A stretch of 64,000 bases of DNA, taken from NCBI GenBank assembly GCA_021014945.1, contig MU266340.1, positions 62,001-126,000 on the forward strand, read 5' to 3'. Positions 33,672 to 44,468 of the stretch are shown piece after piece. Below the pieces are notes generated by a model. The model saw only the letters and a list, made by a program, of their open reading frames with translations. It was not told the origin of the DNA and did not search any database. Source of the DNA: Leucogyrophana mollusca (lineage: Eukaryota; Basidiomycota; Agaricomycetes; Boletales). The number at the start of each line of letters is the position of its first letter. Position 1 is the first letter of the stretch. The translations under genes were made by a program, and so were the position numbers.

Positions 33672-35425
33672 ATGTACGCCTCTGTTCTCCTCCGCGGTGC
33701 GGTTCGGCGGCAGGCTTTTGTACCCGCTCTGCGGTATAAGTCTTCCCTGCCCCCCTCAAACAACCAGCAACCAACGTCACCTCCGCCGCCGCCATCTTCC
33801 CTACCGAGTTTGGACTTCCAACCTGATGAGCCGGGCCCAGAGAAGACTGAGCGGACGGGTGCAAAATCCTCTAAAGACTCGTTATCATCTATCGAACGAC
33901 GGCGCAGGTACTTGGGTCGGCTTTCGCTTGGCATCTTTGCTGTTGCACTTGGCGTGCAAGGAATTTACCTGGGTAGAGAGTGGGATGCGGAGGAACTGCA
34001 GAGTCGAAAACAGGTGCGTGTCTGGGCCGCTGCTCAAGGCTTTCAGACGCTCAGTCGATCCCCTCGCGAGTAGAAAATTGAGGATGCACCGTCGACACGA
34101 TGGGCTCGAACAAAAACTCGGTTTACGGAGCTATTTGATGTAAGTCCGCCACCTTCATATGCTCTCCACCTTGCCCTCATCCTTGACTGCGTCAGTATTT
34201 CAACAAACCGATATGGACCGAGCTGCTTCCACCACCCCTCCCGGCCCCTCATGGAAAACCTTACACCCTTTTAGTCTCAATGGACGACCTACTGGTCACG
34301 TCAACATGGGATGTATGTTCCCTGAGCTTTCCTCCCCCTTTTGTCCTCCGTCCTGAGATGAATCTCCCTTTCAGCGTCAGCAAGGTTGGCGAACGGCGAA
34401 GCGCCCTGGAGTCGACTACTTTCTGGCTTATCTTTCTCAGTTCTATGAAGTTGTTATATTTACCACGCAACATCATTACGTGCGTATGCATTCCAAGAAA
34501 GTTTCACCTCACACTCCTCAGCTGAAAATTTATGCGCTTCATCCTAAAGACCGCCATGCCAATAATTGAGAAGCTGGATCCATATAATTTCTTTATTCCC
34601 TACAAACTCTTCCGCGAAGCGACACGGTCTGTGAACGGAAAGATTGTTAAGGTATGGGGATGTTCCCAATCAGCCATTTCGTTGCATAATTGATGTGCGC
34701 TCCCAGGATTTGTCTTATCTGAACCGTGACCTCTCAAAAGTCATCCTTCTTGACACTCACGAAGAACACGTATCCACGCATCCCGAAAACGCCATCGTTC
34801 TTCCAAAATGGACTGGTAGCCCTGGAGATAGAGGACTGATCGCCATCATACCTTTCCTCGAATGTGTGTCACTTGTAGTATCCGTTGTTAGCACTGGGAC
34901 TAATCTCTCATTTCATTCAGCAATTGGCATATACAAACCTCAAGACGTGCGCCCAATTCTGCAAGCCTATAGCGGAAAGGACATCCCGATAGAGTACGCC
35001 AAGAAGGAAGCGGAGGCTAAGCTAAAACATATCGAGGAGTGGAAGGGCAAGTCGAAAGGTCTGTCGACTGGCGGGTTCACCCTCAGCTCGCTCTTTGGTT
35101 CAACTGGAGAGGTCTGTAATACATCCTACACGTGAAACACACCCTCTCTCATCCCACAACACAGGTCACCCACTCCCCAATCCCGCCGACATACCTCGAG
35201 CAAAAACGTGCTGAGGCACAGCGGGTGTACAAGGAGGAGCAGGCTTACATCGCCGCGAATAAGAATGAGTTTGACCGATTGCTGGAGGAAGACAGGCTGG
35301 CGATGGCGAAGGAGATGTCTGGATCTCTATGGGGTGTACTCGATGCCATGGCAGGCAAGAAGCCCGAAGATACAGAAAAATCTGTTGATGGGGGGACTTC
35401 GCAAGGGAAGGTGGCATCAGCTTAG
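33672..35425 (+). CDS. TIM50: Mitochondrial import inner membrane translocase subunit TIM50
   Basis: Tim50 is the TIM23-complex receptor in the inner mitochondrial membrane that takes presequence proteins emerging from the TOM complex. The start at ATG 33672 gives a presequence-like N-terminus rich in Arg, Ala and Leu ([20 protein letters not shown]). A Pro-rich stretch is followed by one transmembrane helix ([20 protein letters not shown] near 33925-33980). The intermembrane-space domain is FCP1-phosphatase-like: the catalytic DxD motif is altered ([14 protein letters not shown] near 34270-34315), as usual in Tim50. Then come [20 protein letters not shown] near 34390-34450, [15 protein letters not shown] and [20 protein letters not shown]. 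The C-terminus is a charged helix ending at TAG 35423-35425. It looks complete and ordinary. Confidence 0.95.
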
Positions 35426-36495
35426 TTACTTGCAGGCATCTTCATAGCCATTGACGAGGTCATTATACTACATAGATACTACGCGGATGACGACTAATGA
35501 ACACTGATACTCTCCTCAAGCACCGAGGTAGGCTGTACCCGTGTTCATGATTGCTTGGGAGTGCCCCAACGATTCGGGTCGTATCTTCTGCTATTGCCAC
35601 GGTTGGCAGCTAGCCGAAGTACTGTACAAGTTACTATGTGTCACTGTACCAGAGTGCAATAGAAAACGGCCGACCAAGGGGCTTGCCAGTGGCGCCGCAC
35701 TTTGCTCAGCTTGCAGAGCCTCGTTGATCTTCTTTCAAAACTTTAGTCTGCCTACGGGAGACTAAGAGCTTCGTGCTCTTTCAACCGCACCGTGACTGCT
35801 TGATGAACATATCATCCCGAGGTTGCGACCGACTCCGTCCGAACATTGCGAGGGACCATGGACTCATCACAATATTCTCTCTCTCTCTCTAAGGTTCGAG
35901 TTACTGGTAAGTATGTCTTTGACCTGGTGCTGGTTGCGTGCCCATATGGACCATGTTCCTCTCGTGCAGATGATGATCACGAAATTTGTTTCCGTTGGGC
36001 AAGCTTATGCTGCTGCAAAACCATATCATGACGGCGACTCCATACCGTTCCCGAGAGCTTTGCTGAAACACCAGGCTGCTCAGTGGAGTCTCCCAGCATG
36101 GCCGAAGCAGACAGGCCAAAGTTCCGAACGAAGATAATTGGTTGTTCCTTCTCTACAGCGGACCAGCGGGAGTGCTAAACCCGAGCCGCCCCGCTCCCAT
36201 GGCCACCACTGGGCTATAGTCAACCCCATCTGATAATCCTCCAGCTTCCAGATGGGTAACAGTGGCACGTTTGCTGTAGATGCGATAAACTGAATTATGT
36301 CAGGACCAGCAGACATTCGCAGACAAACTTCGCCTCTAGCGTACAGCAGCCTCCAGGCGACGAAGATATTCGTAAATTCCAAGCACTTTCCATGAAATAA
36401 CTATCAAATAGAAGACTTGGCCATCGCTCCCCTTTATGATACAACGCCGGCACGCTCTCGAGCATTCATCCTCATCGGTCATCGCGGCTGGTGAC
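35426..36495. other. Intergenic region with a CT-rich run
   Basis: About 1.07 kb between the TIM50 stop and a convergent minus-strand gene. It contains a short ctctctctctct run near 35876-35890 and unsupported frames at 35823-36137. I see no domain, RNA gene or mobile element. Confidence 0.35.
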
Positions 36496-37833
36496 TTACG
36501 CTGAGCGCTTCCGGCAAGATGCTCGTGACCTGGATTCCAGCGGCCAGTGGGCTGAGCTGTTCACTTGCCTGGAATCACTTGTTAAACGCCGTAGGAACCG
36601 GTGTGACGAGGATGTACTCACTTGCGTGCCGCTGGTTTCATGGGTTTCCGAAGACGTGCCATGCATCTCCACCCCCGCGAGCAGCACATAGGCTCCGTCA
36701 TCGACCCACTCATTCTCGCTTACGCAGTCGAGCTGTAACGCAGGCGGTGCCTTACGTCTCAGTCTCTCCAACCCAATCACCTTCTCCAGGACATCGTTTT
36801 CAGGCTCCCGTGCTGACTCATGCAACACCCCAAAGGGCACGCGAACACCTCGATGCTCAGGGGCCGGGATGGTGGGCGACCCCTCCACAGTCGATTCGGA
36901 AAGGTTTGATGACTCCATATACGCGTCAGGCGGAGCGATGTTCTGGTCTGTCAGATATGTCGCGCCAGTGAACACGTCGAATGCAGGAACAGAAACGGGA
37001 GTGGGACGCGGGCTGGTGTACGCGGAGAGATTAGGTGGCCAGGTGAGAACTTCTTCGGTTTCCTTTGAGGCGGCCTCAAAAGCCGCGTCGTCAACCTCAG
37101 TGATATTGATGTTCTTCCACGGCTTGGACGCGTAGCGGAGCGTGTCTGCGTCGACGGGCTCGCTGGGTGAGCGGACTACGGTGTTGTTGTTGAGAGACGA
37201 TAACGTCACCGACTTCACCGCGGTGGCATAGCTCTTTGGAAAGTAAGGTGGCATGGCTTTCTTCGACTGGTCCAGCGGGCGCGACAGGTTTGCGGTCATC
37301 GCGGCTGCCCTCGCCGCTGAGATCCCGGTGTTCGTGCGTACCGACGAGCGGAGAGGTGCTACTGCACCAGTGGATCTCTTGTAGGACTGCACGGGTGCCT
37401 GAGCGGGTTTCTCAAGGATAAAGACATATGGACCAGACGTCCAAGTTGGATTGAAGAGCGTGTCGAGGTAGAAGTCCGGGGTCGTCGCTGCCTGTGGTGT
37501 CAAGCATCAAAACTCCGACGCCAATAGATCTATCAATGCCACAATCATGGGAATGTACGCACCGGTTTTGTGGAAGGTAGCCTTGGGTAAGGCTTCGAGG
37601 TACGAGGAAATGTTGCGTAATTTGTGATGGATATCATGTGGGTAAGTGGGTGGTGACGAAGGGGAGGAAGGATAAGAAGTTAGCAGGCGCAATTGCGGAT
37701 GGAGGAAAGATGCAGAAATATCGGGGGGTGGTGGCAGGTAAGCGAGTTTGAAAGTGAGCGAATAGACGACCGAACAAAGAACAGACGATGAATTAGTCAA
37801 GAGTATGATAGCGGGGTATGGGTTACTCGTCAA
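36496..37833 (-). CDS. Uncharacterised protein, Ser/Pro-rich, start unclear
   Basis: Two exons can be joined. The upstream one holds AIILLTNSSSVLCSVVYSLT and ends ATFHKT. An intron starts gtgcgt at about 37564 and ends ggcag near 37488. The downstream exon begins TTPDFYLDTLFNPTWTSGPY and runs to the stop at 36496. The total is about 430 residues. The middle is rich in Ser, Thr and Pro with no visible domain; the N-terminal third is more ordered and probably folded. No ATG is seen in the first exon, whose frame stays open to about 37908. The start therefore lies in an unseen upstream exon, or the upstream limit is wrong. A TATAAAT sits on the minus strand near 37932-37943. The function is not recognised. 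Confidence 0.6.
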
Positions 37834-38481
37834 GAAAAGCGGGATGACAGATTGTACAGGTGAGTGATTCTCGCTCAGCTCACTTCGTGTGGAGGTTGTG
37901 GTTGTTGGTCAAGGAATGCTCACCCGCTTTGATCAATTTATAGGTGCACGGAGTGGCGCCGGCGGTCAAGCCGGACTATGGTCTTTGTGCATTCACCGAT
38001 CTTTGTCCCGACCTCATTCTTTGGTTCCTCGGTCCTTTTGAGATTTAATCATCCTCGTGTTTCGGCCGCAACTGTCACTCCGAAGCCTGCTTTTGAGGCG
38101 GTTGTATACTTCTTTGAGTCTTGTTCCTGTCACCTCAGGGAAAAGTTGTTACCTGGTATCGATGGCTACGGTACAACCGGGGTGTGGACCCTCATGCAAG
38201 TGTGGCTCAGTGTCCCCCTCGCCAATGCGACAATTTGGGCACGAACACTGGATTCCATTTAGGGACGATCAAAGGCGTTTCATTGTCACGTGCAAGTGCT
38301 GTGATAACAACTTGAATTGACTCGGACGGGAAAATTGTACATCCAACTCGAGCCAACGCGAACCGAAAGGTAAGTTACTTTCATAAATCAGCATCTCAAT
38401 CATCCGTCCTGAAATCGGCTGACATAAAGTATATACCCTCGTCAGGGCGGATCACGAGCCCTGTACGCTTTCCGGAAAGAT
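37834..38481. other. Divergent intergenic region
   Basis: About 650 bases between the uncharacterised minus-strand gene and the F-box gene on plus. It should hold both promoters. Frames on plus at 37978-38320 overlap in three phases and have no support. Confidence 0.4.
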
Positions 38482-40100
38482 ATGGCGGACGATGCGCCAG
38501 TTCACCGTCTCCCTATCGAGATCGTCCACTATATAATCAGCTTCCTCTCAATGCGGGACATTGTTCGTCTACGACAAGTGAGCTCTTTGAGTCTACCGCT
38601 TCTCTCATCGACGGATCTGAGATGTGTTCAGGTATCGAAGACCTTTTGCGAATTGTCTCACGATAGAGATATCTGGAGCCACGCCTACCGAACGGCTGAA
38701 TCTGTCAGACCCCCGGGACCATTTCCACGGCAGACCTCTGAAGTTTTAGAAAGTCTCCTCGTAACGAACGCGAAGGTCGAGCGCAACTTGTTCGCCCCAA
38801 AGCCAGTCTGCTCGAAACGGCGGATTGATATATACCCGGAAGATCGCTTACCACACCTCATATTGGGTAGATGGCTGCTTTTCACCAATCTTCAGCTGGC
38901 CTCAGTCCGCTGTTACGATCTAGACACGTCCAATTTCGCGAATCACGCTGTTATTCATAGCTTTCGGGGCGAACTCAGATATCTGTCGTGTGTCTCGTGT
39001 ACAGGCATCGAGGGGCGGCCACTGGCTTTTGCTGTCGCCTTGATATATTACTATCCTTCCGAAGAATATTTCATGTAAGTCAGTTTTTCCCGGGGCATTC
39101 TTATGTATATTCCTCCTCATCAGCATGACGGCAGCGAAATCTTCCGCATTGAAACCGATACCGAAAGCACGCCTCCCGCTTTTCGTCAAGTGTTGACGAT
39201 CGGATGCCACAAACCCGTCATTCATCAGGTCGCCATCGGACCGCGCTTGTTGGTCGTCTTGGGGCACGATGAATCGGAAAACATCTATAGTCAAACATGG
39301 GTCATGGATACTCAGACTAATCAACAATACCACCTTCCCCCGCTTTTGTACAAGAAGGTACGTATAAATCTTTGTTTGGTACAAACGTGCGGCGCTGGTG
39401 TTCATATCGCTTCGATCAGCTTGCGGACTCGTTCAATACCCAGGAGATGACGCTGCAGTGGTCTATACCGTGTTCAACACACCTGTTGCTTTCGGTCTCC
39501 GCTTTTGCCAACCGCAGTGGATGGCAGAGTTACATTGAAGCCTTCGACATCCCGCCCGTCTCTGACGCATTGATCGCCACAGAGCCAGCTACTCTCCGAA
39601 AATCCCACGAAGGACATCTCTCCGACATCGATTTAAGGTGCTCTACGTTACTCAGTGACTCCAAAGTGGATTCTAGCACTGGAGAGCTCCTCATCGCCTT
39701 ATCGGGTCTCGAATACCGATCAGATCACCCCCGTGTCCCCTTGGGTACTATGGGGTTCGTCGTCCTGTCTCCACCGAGAGGAGAGTCGACAGGCGCTATC
39801 GCCTTCCGTAAGCTCGGTCGCCTCAGTACCGGTGACTACTTCGTGCATTTTCAGCCGTGTCTCAATGGTATGGGCCGGGCGTTCTACCTCCACGGGCCAC
39901 TTCGTGACAGGATCGCGGTGCTGCACTTTAACATTAAGCGCGAAACCGTGATCGCTTTTCGGAATCTCGTGAGCCTCTCGTCTCGTGCGCCCATGCCCGT
40001 CATTGCGGCGTCCGACGGGTACAAGGGGAGGGTGTGTTGCATGACGCGGCGGAAGGGTTTGGACTTGCAGCGTTACGTTGAAGTGTTTGATTTGGCTTAG
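38482..40100 (+). CDS. F-box protein
   Basis: This F-box protein is a likely substrate adaptor of an SCF ubiquitin ligase. The start at ATG 38482 leads directly into an F-box: HRLPIEIVHYIISFLSMRDI then VRLRQ, an intron with an acceptor before 38632, and VSKTFCELSHDRDIWSHAYR. The rest is a large C-terminal region of repeated beta-like segments (LILGRWLLFTNLQLASVRCY; WVMDTQTNQQYHLPPLLYKK; SSTGELLIALSGLEY), perhaps a propeller-like fold, but no named repeat is clear. It ends VEVFDLA at 40100. A decayed paralogue lies on the minus strand at 54406-56010. Targets are unknown. This class is often expanded in Agaricomycetes. Confidence 0.83.
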
Positions 40101-40286
40101 AGATACTCCGCCTGCGTCGACTCGCAAGTGGGCGCAGCTTAATATTGTCACGACCTACTACGCCACCCAGGCAGGCTCTAGTTTTGAACAGCCTCGTCAC
40201 CTTCACGCCATCAGTGACCGCAAACCTCTCCCGATTATCGTGCGTTTGAAACACCCTTCCGCCTCTACATTATCAGCTGCATCTAG

Positions 40287-40475
40287 TCGTATCCAGTTCC
40301 CACGACCGCATTTACCTGGGTCCACGATGGCCTCCACAAATTTCTTCTTCCTGCGGATCTCAACCACGTCGCCCGCGACTGTAAGGAGGTAGCACGAGAT
40401 TGGCGAGTGATGATCCGGGCGGTCGAAGGCTACTTAATAGCATTTACTGGTTATGGATGTATGGAGACACGGTAA
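40287..40475 (+). CDS. Possible exon of an unrecognised small gene
   Basis: After an acceptor-like atctag, 62 sense codons run to TAA at 40473-40475. The translation contains FTWVHDGLHKFLLPADLNHV and ARDCKEVARDWRVMIRAVEG. It looks like folded protein sequence rather than random frame: balanced composition, alternating hydrophobic residues. No start codon or upstream exon could be fixed, and it lies just 3' of the F-box gene. It may be a remnant of another gene or an isolated 3' exon. Confidence 0.3.
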   Translation, partial: SYPVPTTAFTWVHDGLHKFLLPADLNHVARDCKEVARDWRVMIRAVEGYLIAFTGYGCMETR

Positions 40476-40592
40476 ACTTGACAGCCTCCAGTAACTGACC
40501 TTGTATACAGAATATGTGACAGTCGATATATTTGTTTATAGAGTTTCAGTGCCAAAGCTAATATGACAAGGTTAAGGGCCTTCGGCCTAACC

Positions 40593-41129
40593 TCAAAGAA
40601 CCTCGAATTTGGTGTCACTGCCAACTATTATTGATCTTGCATTCTCAAACCCAGCCTCCCATGGAAGATTCCCGCCTGTCCTCGAATTACCACCGTGGAT
40701 TTTGTGGGCGGTCGCTGCAAGATCAACGCATGAGTACATCCTGAATGTAGCCGTCGCAAACCAAAGAGAAGCAGGTATATGGCACGTACACCCGGCGCGT
40801 TCTTTGCAGTTGCTATCCTTGTATAACTCCACATAGACATCGTAATGCCTCGTCGCCACGCAGCCGAGGAGGAACGAGCCAATTTTTCCACCTGTGTGCT
40901 CCAGACGATGGCAACCCGACTTTGCACTTTTTGTGTCTGGGAGATAGAACGAGATATAGTCGGTAGCGTGGCTCCTGCATTTAGTGTCGGTCCACGACTG
41001 AAATGTCCAGGTGGCGCCCTTTTTGTGTTGGAGGGGTTGCTTGCAGGGCAATGTCTGGATCCCACTCTCGGCGACAGCACCAGCAACAACGGACAGAAGA
41101 GCGATGAGGACTGTGAGGTTGAAGCTCAT
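40593..41129 (-). CDS. Secreted cysteine-rich protein
   Basis: This is a 178-residue single-exon protein with a signal peptide (MSFNLTVLIALLSVVAGAVA, cleavage likely after Ala-Val-Ala-Glu). The mature chain has nine cysteines (for example DTKCRSHATDYISFYLPD and ERAGCTCHIPASLWF), so it is probably disulphide-bonded and extracellular. The start ATG 41129 is supported by the signal peptide and by a TATA box on the minus strand at 41261-41267. No family is recognised. A small secreted protein or effector-type role is a guess from size and Cys content. It lies alone, near the tRNA-flanked inverted block. Confidence 0.8.
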   Translation of the reverse strand: MSFNLTVLIALLSVVAGAVAESGIQTLPCKQPLQHKKGATWTFQSWTDTKCRSHATDYISFYLPDTKSAKSGCHRLEHTGGKIGSFLLGCVATRHYDVYVELYKDSNCKERAGCTCHIPASLWFATATFRMYSCVDLAATAHKIHGGNSRTGGNLPWEAGFENARSIIVGSDTKFEVL

Positions 41130-41260
41130 GGTATTTGCAGCGTAGCCCTGGAATCAGGGGCAAGTTTCAGTAGGGTAAAGACAGGTGACACGCGTAGTAT
41201 ACACACCTGAGAACTTTGGAGGGGATTCTACCGGGACGCTGTGAGGAGATATGCTTGCAC

Positions 41261-41267
41261 ATTTATA
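41261..41267 (-). promoter_or_regulatory. TATA box of the secreted Cys-rich gene
   Basis: The forward bases atttata read TATAAAT on the minus strand, about 132 bases upstream of the ATG at 41129. The spacing implies a leader of roughly 100 bases. Confidence 0.5.
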
Positions 41268-42083
41268 CTGTACGGAAACCCGAGCAGTGCCCGACCTTGT
41301 CCGACCCACTTAGTCTCCCGTAGGCGAAGGAAGACAGTGTTACATGACAGAGTCATGACAGTCGTTCCCTCTTAACAGTCGACCCACCTGCACTCAACCA
41401 AAAACAGGTGTTTGATCCATTAGCAATCTCAAATTGATATGTATAAAGGTGGTACTGGTAAGGCTGATGTGCCTATCTCGTAGGGCGGTACGGGGGTCCT
41501 GAGGGGCTGGTGACCGCGGCTTAGATATGTGACAAAACTTACAATAATAAATCGACCGGAGTCACCGCCAGTAAGGTCCGCAAGGGAGACCACGACAGAA
41601 TAGTACTGCGTCGTGGTACTCGTGCATATGGTCGCAAATAGGCACTGGTGCACTCGGTCTGAGAAGGTTGAGATCGCGAGTTTCTGGTCAGCGCCGCCGC
41701 AAGGGGAATCACTACATGGTGAGTGAAAAGGTGTGGCGCTTTGTTGGGCATCGAAGCATTGATGTCAGGATTAAGTATGACGGCTAGCGATAGGGTGACA
41801 CATGCACACCTAGAGGCTTGAAAGACACTGACACAACCGACGCACGCCGGCTCAACAGAAGATATCGACTACCACACCACAAATGAGGTCGACTCCTGGA
41901 GACCAGCAAATCTGGGGTGGGAGGAATCAGTGAGAAGCCCGTCTTAGAAAAGCGAATACAATTCCGAACGCTGACAACAGTCCCGACATGGATCGGAAAT
42001 TCACCTGGGGTCGGAATAAAATATTGTCTAACAGAAAACACCAGGCGTGTATTGAGGGTTTAAACAAAATGCTAGAACTAAAT
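41268..42083. other. Intergenic region
   Basis: About 0.8 kb separates the secreted-protein promoter from the first tRNA gene. Several short minus-strand frames occur (41429-41753) with no support. Nothing else is recognised. Confidence 0.4.
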
Positions 42084-42154
42084 GCCCGCTGGCTGGATTG
42101 AACAACCGACCTCATCATTACGAGTGACGCGCTCTACCACTGAGCTAAGCGGGC
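42084..42154 (-). tRNA. tRNA-Thr (anticodon CGT)
   Basis: On the minus strand 71 bases fold as a cloverleaf without intron. The acceptor is GCCCGCT/AGCGGGC and the D stem GCTC/GAGC. The anticodon arm CGTCA-CTCGTAA-TGATG places CGT as the anticodon (reads ACG, Thr). The T arm GGTTG-TTCAATC-CAGCC includes the TTC-A-A-T-C core of the internal B box. An identical copy lies in inverted orientation at 46689-46759. Confidence 0.95.
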
Positions 42155-42475
42155 GTCTCCACCTTGCCCTCAACGTTCATTCACAAGTCGTATGTGTCCT
42201 AGTGCTCGCCTCCGACTTCGGCGGCACCCACAGGAAGCAAGCAACCATCATGCATCTTCGGGCGTCCATCTGCATCAGAAATGGACAACCCAAAGTGACG
42301 CGATGGCGTCTCTTTACTGATCAGCATCAGGCGTTCGTTCACACAACCGCATACAAAGTCCAACCGGAAATGATCGCCCTAGGTCTTCAAGTTCCGATGC
42401 ATAAATACCAGGGTTGGAGCAGAGGAACGTACCAACCTCACAATAGATCCCACAGATCACAGCGACTCTAAGCTC

Positions 42476-44299
42476 ATGCGGCCAAATGGTGTTACCGGCT
42501 TTGTGCGTACAATTATTCCTTGGGACGTGCTCACTGACTCTGATGTCGTGCTAGAATTACCCTATAACGCGGCCGTTCACTCGACGCTCGACTTTTGCTC
42601 TGCTAATATTCGCAGTCGTCGTCCTGTGCGGCTTGGTCGTGCTTAATATCGTTCTCATTGGTCTGTTCAAACATCTCCTTGGGCGGTTAAAACGTGCTAA
42701 CAGATGCAAAGATTACGATCTCGTGAGCGTGGCTTCTCCTAGCTTCAATGTCTCTCAGCAGCTGTCCTGGATGCTTTCCTTGCAAGCGCCCAACCCGCAG
42801 TGCCAGCCGTACGCATTCCAGATGGGAGACACATTTGGCACCAACATCTCCGCCTTCACTTACTCGGTCTTCGACGTCGCTACTTCACCCGGCCAGCCCA
42901 ACGGCAGCTTCCCCTACACGGGCGACGCCCTAAGCGGATGCGACGTCTCCCAAATCCAGTTAACCGTATCTCCCGGGGACAGGCAGATTACAGCCCAGGT
43001 TCGCTGCTCATCAGCCTCACGTGAGCTTACGTAATAGCACTCATCGCTGAACTGCAGGGATCCGTAAACTGCTCTGACCTCGGGTTCCAAGCGAGCACGT
43101 CCTGGGCTTTCACCAATCACCCCATAATTGGTGGCATCGTCAGCTCCTCGTTCCCTGAGAACAGCCTCGGCCGCGCCATCGGCGATACTTTGTACGGATT
43201 CGGTAGTGAGCGAAGCTTTCATCTTACTTTCCGGTCTGATTCTGATCCCCGTTTGTCACCCAGACGATGCCTATCAACCAATATACAATACCCAATACGT
43301 GACCACCGCCAGCCCGGCGCAACAGCTCTACAAAGTAATCGTCCAATTTCAGCCTGGCCCGTGCAGCGATTCGAGCTGTAACTCACAAAGCCCGAACCTT
43401 ACGATCGCGTTCTATAACGGCATATCCCTCACGGACCTCAGCATCGTCGCGGACACCGGCTCGTACACCTCCGCGGTGAAAGCGAGCACGGCAACACTGC
43501 AGAACCTCGCGCAGGTATTCTACGCCGCCGTGCGCCTGGATCTGGGGCACTGGACAGAGAATAACGTGCGTCTTTGTCTTCATCTGTGTCTTTGTCTTGA
43601 CTTCGCACGGCACTCATGTCTGATTCCCGGGTATCTAGATTTTTACGAACATGCAAGTGCTGCAAGCCACGATAACCCCGGGCCCATCCTATGCGAACAG
43701 TATCGTTGATGGGAGTGTCCCCCCAGCGTATATCAACATGACGTCGCCGCCGTCTGCGGACGCCGCGACGCCATCCTCCGTGATCCAAACACAATACACA
43801 TGCACCACTCCCCGAGTGAAGAGACCAGGGAGTCTGTTCATGAACGTGCTTTCGTCGAGTTTGGCTGTGTTCTTGTGCGTAGTTTCCGCCATCGCCACAC
43901 GAGACTATGCCTGATTCTGATTATGCGTGGGTTTGATATCTAATATTTGATATCTAGGGCTGCGTGGGGCGTACTAACGGCCCTGATGGGTGTAATTGCG
44001 AGAGGCAGGGCTGGAGGTGGGCGGTTCTGTAACCTGCTCACATTGTGCCGTATTGACATACATGTTCTCCCCCTCCTGCAGCCAATTCGTGTACCTCGTG
44101 CATCTCCGGACCTGAACCTGGGGGTGCGTACAGCCCCTTTAGTCCTGGTAGTTCGATCAGACCAGTAAACCCGAGCATGCCGATGACGGTCAGTATACAG
44201 AGGGCGCCAGTCCCTGTGACCCTGGCCGATGCAGAAGGGGCATACGGGAGCGACTCGTCTGCGCTTCTGCCCCTGAGGAGGCAGCCTCCGATGTTGTAA
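42476..44299 (+). CDS. Two-pass membrane glycoprotein, inverted pair member 1
   Basis: The gene runs from ATG 42476 (exon 1 MRPNGVTGF, then gtgcgt) to TAA 44297-44299. After a phase-0 intron comes a basic stretch and helix ALLIFAVVVLCGLVVLNIVL (42597-42656). Another intron leads to a large outer domain beginning DYDLVSVASPSFNVSQQLSW, with several N-x-S/T sites and paired cysteines. A second helix lies at the end (SLFMNVLSSSLAVFL, intron, AAWGVLTALMGVIARGR near 43962-44012), and a short tail ends SALLPLRRQPPML. Both termini should therefore face the cytosol. No named domain is recognised. The minus-strand gene at 44469-46278 matches along its length (QQLSW; ITAQ/VTAQ; TLQNLAQ-x-FYAA-x-RLD-x-GHW). 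The function is unknown. Confidence 0.78.
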
Positions 44300-44468
44300 G
44301 GTAATAGCTCTGTAGACGACTTTCGGGAGGTCAGAACTAGCGATGGCTCTCGAAATTAAATACATATCCCTGGGAGCGCACTAATATTGTACATAGAGCG
44401 TGTTGTCCGGGTGAAACTTACATCCAAGGAATGGAACATGGCTAAACCAAACATACTGACACTTGATG

